64,000 bases of DNA from Fallopia convolvulus (Eukaryota; Streptophyta; Magnoliopsida; Caryophyllales; Polygonaceae): the NCBI GenBank assembly GCA_964016875.1, contig OZ024720.1, forward strand, positions 16,790,242 to 16,854,241, given 5' to 3'. A program made the position numbers and the translations under genes. The notes beneath the pieces were generated by a model, which saw only the letters and a program-made list of their open reading frames with translations, had not been told where the DNA came from and searched no databases. Positions 57,101-64,000 of this stretch are shown here, in pieces. Each line of letters opens with the position of its first letter. The first letter of the stretch is position 1.

Positions 57101-60100
57101 TGAATTTGACCCGTTCGGATTTTCTGTGAAGGATCTTCTAACCAAGAACGAGATCCACCGGTGCAATAGTCAAGGAGACCTCTACCCCTTCTCTTCAAAG
57201 TCAGTCGGCCACCCCTCTGCCCTCACGGCGTCTTTCAAGTCCAGCGTCCTATCTTCTCAGCTTCTACATCGTCGCCTCGGTCACCCCGGCGCACATGTCT
57301 TACAAAAATTAGTTTCTTCACATTCAGTGTCTTGTAATAAAGATCCTATTGATCTATGTCATGCATGTCAGTTAGGCAAGCATACAAAGTTGCCTTTTTA
57401 TTCTTCATTGAGTCAGTCCGATTTCCCTTTTCAATTAGTTCATTGTGATCTTTGGACATCTCCAGTTCCTAGTATAACTGGTTTGAAATATTATTTGGTT
57501 TTTGTGGATGATTATTCTCATTATATTTGGCTTTTTCCCCTCAAAAATAAATCAGAAACTTATGAAAAATTCATCCAGTTCCACAACTTCACCAAAAACC
57601 AATTCAACATCACAATCAAAAATCTTCAATGTGATCATGGGAGAGAGTTTGATAACAACAGATTTCATTCCTTTTTTCGTCAAAATGGTATTCTCTTTCG
57701 GTTTTCATGTCCACATACTTCTCAACAAAACGGAAAAGCGGAACGAATGATTCGCACAATAAACAACCATGTTCGTACCCTTCTGTTTCAAGCCGGGTTG
57801 CCGCCCAGATTTTGGGTCGAAGCACTTCTTACAGCTGGTCATATAATCAACCTTCTCCCAACTAAAGCAAAATCAATGACTTCTCCTCACGAGTTGTTAT
57901 TCAAGAAAGCTCCTTCTTACAATCATCTTCGAGTCTTCGGATGTCTATGTTATCCAAACATCTCTTCAACAATGGCACACAAACTTTCTCCCAAATCTAC
58001 TCCGAGTCTCTTCCTTGGCTATGCACAAAATCATCGTGGTTATCGTTGTTTGGATCTCCTTACGCAGAAAATAATCATTTCTCGTCATGTAATCTTCCAT
58101 GAACATTTTTTTCCATACAAAATCCCGACTCCGGCACCAAATTCAGCCAGTCATGACGCCTTGAAGTTCGCCATGGAGCAAGCTGAAATGTCGGCCCCTT
58201 TCCTCCATCCAAACGATGCCTTAACCCGCCAAAATTCATTTTTCAATAGTACCAATCATTCTCAACAGAATATTGCTCCTTATGCAATCGGATCTCCTCA
58301 AAATCCTCCTCTGAATATGGGTAATTATTCATTTTTGGAAGATAATAATTCTATCCAATCTCCCCATGATAATATCCAATCTCCTCAAAATTCTAACCTT
58401 CCTAATATATCTCCCAACCACTCACCAAATCTGAACTTACCTCAAAATGAAAATCCAGAGCAGTTAATTCCCGAAATTGACGTGGACCAGCCAAACCCCA
58501 ACCCAAATCACGCTGACACCAACACACATTCCATGACCACACGATCAAAATCGGGCATCTTCAAACCTGCTCCTATTTTCAACCTGTCAACCACCATCAC
58601 TCCCGTTCCAACTTCATACAAGAAAGCCCTCCAAAGCCAACAATGGTTTCAATCCATGAAAGAGGAATTTGATGCCTTGATTAAGAATGGAACTTGGGAA
58701 TTAGTACCTCGTCCCATCAATGCTAATGTCGTGTCTGGAAAGTGGTTATTTAGGCACAAGTATGATGCACAAGGCAAGCTTTCAAGATACAAATCAAGAT
58801 GGGTAGCTAGAGGATATTCACAACAAGAGGGTGTGGATTATGAAGAGACATTTTCCCCTGTAGTGAAACCTGCGACAATTCGAACAGTCCTAACTCTTGC
58901 GGTTGCTAGAGATTGGCCCATCCATCAACTAGACGTAAAAAAACGCCTTCCTTCACGGCAATCTCAAGGAGCTAGTATATTGCCAACAACCACCGGGATT
59001 TGTTGATCCTATCTATCCAGATTATGTGTGCAAGTTGAACAAAGCCCTTTACGGTTTAAAACAAGCCCCGCGCGCATGGTTTCAACGCTTTGCTCAATTC
59101 ATTCTCAAGCTTGGTTTTCAAAGTAGCAAGTCTGATCATTCTCTTTTTGTGTACAAGGATGGCCTCAATCAAGCACATCTTCTGGTCTACGTAGATGACA
59201 TAATATTAACAGCTTCATCTACACCTTTCCTGAAGAAAATTATACACTCTCTCGGCACAGAATTCGCAATGACAGATTTGGGCCAATTACACTATTTTTT
59301 GGGCATCTCAGTTGACAGAACTCCTACAGGCTTGCATCTAAATCAATCCAAGTATGCAGCCGAGTTACTTCAAAAAGCTGGCATGCTCAATTGCAACTCC
59401 TGTAAAACTCCAGTTGATACTCAGTCCAAGTTGCCTGCCGACGCAGGCCCGTCGGTTCCAAATCCCACAGAATACCGCTCCCTGGCCGGTGCACTTCAGT
59501 ACTTGACTCTAACTCGTCCTGACATAAGCTATGCTGTCCAACAATGTTGCCTTTACATGCACGATCCAAGAGAGGAGCATTTCAATGCCTTGAAACGAAT
59601 CCTACGCTACATTAAAGGTACACCAAATCTCGGTTTGTATCTTCACAAGGGTCCCACAGATCGCCTCACTGCCTACTCTGATGCGGACTGGGCAGGTTGC
59701 CCTGACTCAAGGCGATCAACTTCCGGTTATTGTCTTTACCTCGGGAATTCACTAATCTCTTGGTCCTCAAAACGACAAAATACAGTGGCCCGGTCGAGTG
59801 CTGAAGCGGAATACAGGGCTGTTGCAAATGCTGTTGGTGAAAGCTGTTGGGTACGCAATCTACTCACTGAACTCCATACTCCTTTGACACATGCAACTGT
59901 TATCTTCTGTGACAACATAAGTGCGGTTTATCTGTCGTCTAATCCCGTTCAACATCAAAGAACGAAGCACATAGAGATCGACATACATTTCGTACGTGAA
60001 AAAGTTGCACTCGGACAGGTCAAAGTCTTTCATGTTCCATCAGCGTTGCAATTTGCGGATATATTCACCAAAGGGTTGCCATCATCACTCTTTCAAGAGT

Positions 60101-62315
60101 TCAGATCCAGTCTATGTGTTCGAGAACCTTCCCCAAAGACTGCGGGGGGCTGTTAGTCAACCATATTTCTAGGATATCTGTTGTATTAGTTTAGATATTC
60201 TGTTTAGATATTATTCTCCACAATATTGCTCATATCTTTACTGCTGTAACTCTATATATACTCTATCAATATACAAGGCAACCTATTGGGGGGATTTCTC
60301 TCATTTACACTTCTATTTGCTCCACAAACTAGAACTCTCACTGTGCTTTTATATTTGCTGATATGAAAACTGGCTGTTAAATTACTACTCGATGACTATA
60401 TCCAGATCTTGGCTATGCGCCATCCACGGAGACTTGTTCTCACAGGATGCCTATCAGCTCTTATTGTGAGTGAAGCTTTTTTCTGAACTACACCATTCAT
60501 ATAAACACTTGTTAAATTGTTTTTATTGAGACTTGAGTCCATTGGATCTTATTTGTTTGTAGGTGATGACTATACTTTCTGCTGTTGTTGGTTGGGCTGC
60601 TCCAAATTTGGTTAGAATTACATCTTTTGGGCACTTTGTTTATTGAATATAACTTTCAGTCTGCCTCTTGATCTGTATAATCATTTCATAACATCCTTAA
60701 TTGATGAAGTTTGATTGCATATAATCAGATTTCTCGCAAGTTGACCCATCATGTGACAACATTATTGTTCCTGGGGTTTGGGGCGTGGTCATTATGGGAT
60801 GCTTTCCATGACGATGGGTAATGATCCCATACTTTGTTATTTCTGTTTCTTTTTTACTTATGAAGTTGACATATTTTGTGTGCCTGTCATCACAATTCAT
60901 CTTTTCTGACAGAGATTCGGAAGAACTGGCTGAAGTTGAAAAGCAATTGGTTTGTATATCTTACTGATTCTCTAATTGCTGAATTTTCACTTGAAATTGT
61001 ACGTTTGACGTTTTTTATGAACTAGGACGAAGATTGGAAGACCAATGCTGCAGATTCAAAAGATAAGAGCAAGGTAATGCATTTATTTATATTACTTTGT
61101 TATTTTCTTTTTCTCTTCTTTCAGATTTATCCTATGCATGCTTCTGAATTTGTATGTAATGTGGCTTGGTTTGAACAGTTTTTTTGCTGTTTTATCCCAC
61201 AGTCTTATTTTTTATTTGTTCATAATTTTTCAGAGCACACTGATCTTTATTGATTGGTTTTTGATCTGTCATCCAGTGATCTTCTTATAATCAAACAAGA
61301 AGTTGAACTCTTTCGATTTGGTTGATCTGATCTTTCTAAGAGATACTCCTTACTTTTGCATATTTTAGGATGATGATGATACACAGAAGAAGGAAAGAAG
61401 ATCATTTCTTGCCGGGTTTTTTTCCCCCATATTATTGAAGGTTACAATGTTTTTATTTTCTTATTGCTTTATTTTCCGCACACATGTTCCCTTCTATTCG
61501 ACTTGCTAGTTTTTACTGTTTTCGGATCATATTGTTCCCTGCAGGCATTTTCCATTACTTTTTTTGGTGAATGGGGTGACAAAAGCCAGGTAATCTGCTT
61601 ACAACTTATTTTGTGAGTGTGTATGAACTATTTGTAAAATTTCATTGTTTGATTCAGCTCTTGCATTGACCTGAAGCGCTTTCATTCAACTATTTTGGTT
61701 TCCCTTTTCTTCTTCCTTCTTAAACTTAGAATAAAATTTGATTTCAGTTGGCTACAATTGGTCTAGCAGCAGACGAAAACCCATTCGGTGTTGTTCTTGG
61801 TGGAATTTTGTAAGCATTTTTACTTGAGTGCTTTCTAATTTTATGTGCTTAGTTATCTTGTACCTCTCTCATCTAAGCTTTTTTTTTAATTGTCTGATGT
61901 ACTTTGAAATTTGAAAGATAGTGTTGTTATAAGCTATGCATCCTTGAAAAGTCAATAATGATGTTTTGAAAGAATCAAATGTCTATAACAATACTGCTTA
62001 TTGAAATTGAAACTCTGATCTTGTATATGCCTATTTATTTGGACAATATTTAAATTTATCAAAATTTTGTTCCATTTAAGGGGGCAAGCTCTTTGTACAA
62101 CGGCTGCTGTCTTGGGTGGGAAGAGCTTGGCATCTCAAATATCTGAGAAGATGGTAAAAGCTTTTAGATTCTTATCCATTACTGTTTCTGTGTTTGTAAT
62201 AATGTTGTTTAACCTGCATAAATTTTGTGAAACCTTTCTTCTGCAGGTTGCACTTTCCGGTGGCGTCCTTTTCATTATTTTTGGCATCCAGTCCATGCTT
62301 TCAACTGTAGATTGA
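54181..62315 (+). CDS. GDT1/TMEM165-like (UPF0016) cation exchanger, 12 coding exons
   Basis: The family exchanges Mn2+/Ca2+ for protons, mainly in Golgi-type membranes, supplying Mn2+ for glycosylation. Coding exons: 54181-54201, 54296-54364, 60406-60465, 60563-60610, 60729-60817, 60913-60949, 61026-61073, 61369-61440, 61545-61589, 61748-61809, 62081-62153 and 62247-62315. All are GT-AG and in frame, giving 229 residues, the length of the short plant GDT1-like proteins. The two signature motifs are present, SEIGDKTFF in the first helix pair (about residue 19) and [11 protein letters not shown] in the second (about 157). An acidic/basic cytosolic loop (residues about 88-140) lies between them. 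The N-terminus (MSSSVVQ) has no targeting sequence. The gene looks intact despite a LINE at its 5' end and a copia element in intron 2. Confidence 0.93.
55496..60314 (+). mobile_element. Young Ty1/copia element with identical 159-bp LTRs
   Basis: The LTRs at 55501-55659 and 60151-60309 (TGTTAGTCAACC to CTCATTTACA) are identical over all 159 bp. The flanks CTTCT at 55496-55500 and 60310-60314 are a perfect 5-bp duplication. TGGTATCAGGC directly follows the 5' LTR (primer-binding site), and CTGCGGGGGGC precedes the 3' LTR (purine tract). The internal region encodes a gag-pol reading frame with one frameshift. Identical LTRs imply very recent insertion. Confidence 0.95.
55713..60156 (+). CDS. 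Copia gag-pol polyprotein with one frameshift
   Basis: The first frame is 55713-59006 (1,097 residues), the second 59026-60156. Order: gag (UBN2-like, [20 protein letters not shown]) to about residue 250; an RG-rich stretch near 290 in place of a recognisable CCHC knuckle; protease DTGASSHM (381); integrase zinc region H-H-C-C (about 516-557); integrase core D (577), D (639), E (674); and RVT_2 from about 970. The catalytic YVDD is at 59189-59200. RNase H ends with the usual ADIFTKGL. A run of seven A (58937-58943) where the family frame calls for six shifts the frame in the RT. No other break was seen. Confidence 0.93.
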
Positions 62316-62480
62316 TGATGCAGGTATGAGGAGATGTCCATGCTTTCAACTGCATTTTCAGCGTAGTATGGTTTCCGTGGCCCCTAATTGGCTTTTGGAT
62401 TATTTTTCTGTGGTAACTTAGTATTCAGTCAGCCCAAAGGAGGTGGGTACCTAATCCCGGAATAAAAAAGAAAAATGGCA
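62316..62480 (+). other. 3' UTR region of the GDT1-like gene
   Basis: TCCATGCTTTCAACTG at 62292-62307 (end of the coding region) is repeated at 62337-62352. Between them ATGCAG/GTATGAG resembles a splice donor. A polyadenylation site is not clear; AATAAAAAAG stands at 62461. Confidence 0.45.
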
Positions 62481-62677
62481 AGACAATATTATTGGAATTT
62501 AGGTCGCTAGTTGTAATTTCAGATGATTTTAGTTATATTTCAACTATAGTTATTTCAAGTTTTGGGTTATCAATTTTTAATTTATTTCAAGCTCGAGTGA
62601 AGCTCCAAACCAAAAGCCACATTTTATTGCCGATGAGTAATGATCACCTTAGGGTTAAACAATTATTGCTAACCATG

Positions 62678-63434
62678 GTTATTAAAATTGCGATTCAAGT
62701 ACGATTTTACAATCCAAATTCAGGTGACAATCCGAATCGGTGTGAAAAATCGTTTTCATCAGAATCGCAATAAAATCGTATCAGAATCATATAGAATCGT
62801 TAAATCGTAAGATTTTGTAGGGTTTATTTATAAAAGTCAACTAGAAGGCTCAATTCTTCTAAAAATAAATAAGTTGCTTAACTTAAGCTATTATAAATTT
62901 ATAGATTTTTCATTTGATATGAAAAAATTTCACAAATTTTTTTCTATATTTTTTAATTTTTAATAAAATATATTTTTCTTACAAAATCCACTCTTATTTT
63001 TTATTTTTTAATATTTTAAAATCCCTCAGTAACTCAAACCCACTCATAATTTAATTTTTTTTCATAAAATTAATCAATTTTTTTTCCACACAAACACTCA
63101 TAATATTAGTTATTTTCAGAAAGCACACCCACAATTTAAGTTTTTTTTCATAATGATACTACATTTTTACACTTAAAAACCCAAATGTTCTAGTATTATA
63201 AAACATCACTATCATATATAGATGCTTTGTGAATAAAATATGGTCAATTTTTTAAAATTTTATTGCCTTATATTAGTGTAAGTTTTCATGAAATAACCAT
63301 ACTTTTTTTTTCTTTTTTCACCTACTATCAATTTTTTTTAAAAATATTCATAGTATAAAATTTTACGATCCAATTTTACGATCCGATCCATAAGGCCTAT
63401 CATGATCCGATCCTAGAATCCCGATTTTAATAAC
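62678..63434. mobile_element. MITE-like element with imperfect terminal inverted repeats
   Basis: GTTATTAAAATTGCGATTC at the left and GAATCCCGATTTTAATAAC at the right are imperfect inverted repeats. Next to each end lie further ATCGTATCAGAATC and GATCCGATCC words. The interior is AT-rich and non-coding. A clear target duplication was not found, so the superfamily is unassigned. Confidence 0.55.
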
Positions 63435-63436
63435 AA

Positions 63437-64000
63437 CTAGTGTTAGACCCGAACCATGTACGGGTTACGAAAGATTTAAATATTTTTATTAGTTTTCCAA
63501 CAATTCTTAATACTCAAAAAATAATTCTGAAATGTAAAATGCTTGGGAAAAATCCAACACACAAAATATGTATATATAGCACAAAACATAATCGTGAATT
63601 CTTAGGAGGTAGTACTTTCAAATTTCTAATTATTATTTGCCCATTAAAAAATACTTAATCAATATATTTCTTATTATATTTATTTATTTTGTAAATATGT
63701 TACTTGAAATTATAAAAAATGAATCTAATAAATTTATTTTGGTGCAATGAAAATTAACATAAATAGTTTTCTTTAGATAACTTCACATCGTTATTTTGAA
63801 GTAAAATTTATCATCCTAATATTTTGAATCGTTAAGAAAAAAATCATTATTAATAAATTAGTGTTGGTTAGATAACTTCGAAATATAATGTGTTAGATTG
63901 TTAGAATGCTGAAATTTTTTGGATCAAATGTTCATTAAGAAAATAGTTTCTTTTAGTTAAGTTAAAATAATTATTTATATGAGGTTGTTATAATATAATG
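63437..64000 (-). mobile_element. Helitron 3' end entering from the right edge
   Basis: On the minus strand the stem ACCCG/CGGGT (63447-63451 with 63461-63465) is followed six bases later by CTAG (63440-63437), then T. This is a Helitron 3' terminus, so the element runs rightward past the window end. No coding region is visible in the part seen. Confidence 0.65.

Larger units (their letters stand above)
54365..60405 (+). other. Second intron of the GDT1-like gene (6.0 kb)
   Basis: The intron starts GTGAGT and ends ATATCCAG. A complete copia element occupies 55501-60309. Without it the intron would be about 1.2 kb. The element is in the sense orientation, so its LTR transcription and polyadenylation signals face the same way as the gene. 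Confidence 0.85.

Overview
The window is nuclear DNA of a flowering plant, most likely a eudicot. The evidence is GT-AG introns in the genes, AT-rich intergenic DNA, plant-type LINEs carrying an RNase H domain, Tekay-like chromovirus and Ty1/copia retrotransposons, Helitrons and MITEs. I saw no rRNA, tRNA or CRISPR array. Coding calls rest on motif recognition by eye, and exon borders come from reading-frame continuity and splice consensus.

Layout. 1-1270 is AT-rich and holds a Mutator-like MITE and a Helitron-type 3' end. 1280-4880 is a decayed Ty1/copia element with an unusual series of short hairpins. 4930-10410 is a gene island with a 14-3-3 gene (+) and a convergent ASPG1-like aspartic protease gene (-). 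11140-15270 is a LINE. 15480-20010 is a pile-up of palindromes, nested copia LTRs and another LTR-like region. 20570-41940 is one 21.4-kb Ty3/gypsy element with a perfect 5-bp target-site duplication. Its 5' LTR carries two Helitrons, one with a captured CPN60 fragment. Its gag carries a 1.44-kb insert, and its 3' LTR carries a LINE related to the first. 42480-43970 is a low-complexity block: a helically phased TTGACY array, then a TCATCA satellite. 44440-46060 may be a small gene (-) with a second copy of the first MITE in its promoter. 46380-50280 is AT-rich and holds a Helitron and a Stowaway MITE inside a minisatellite. 50294-54041 is a third LINE, inserted just upstream of a GDT1/TMEM165-type transporter gene (54181-62315, +). 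The large second intron of that gene holds a very young copia element with identical LTRs. The right edge holds a MITE and another Helitron terminus.

The three clear host genes (phosphopeptide-binding adaptor, extracytoplasmic protease, Golgi-type cation/proton exchanger) share no evident pathway. The most informative part of the window is the record of transposition and repair. The two LTRs of the gypsy element give exact empty sites for both Helitrons. The 3' LTR carries a 581-bp tract identical to the 5' LTR next to a LINE with a patchwork 5' junction. Its deletions carry filler copied from nearby sequence. The two related LINEs show a compensatory base-pair change in a 3'-end stem-loop.
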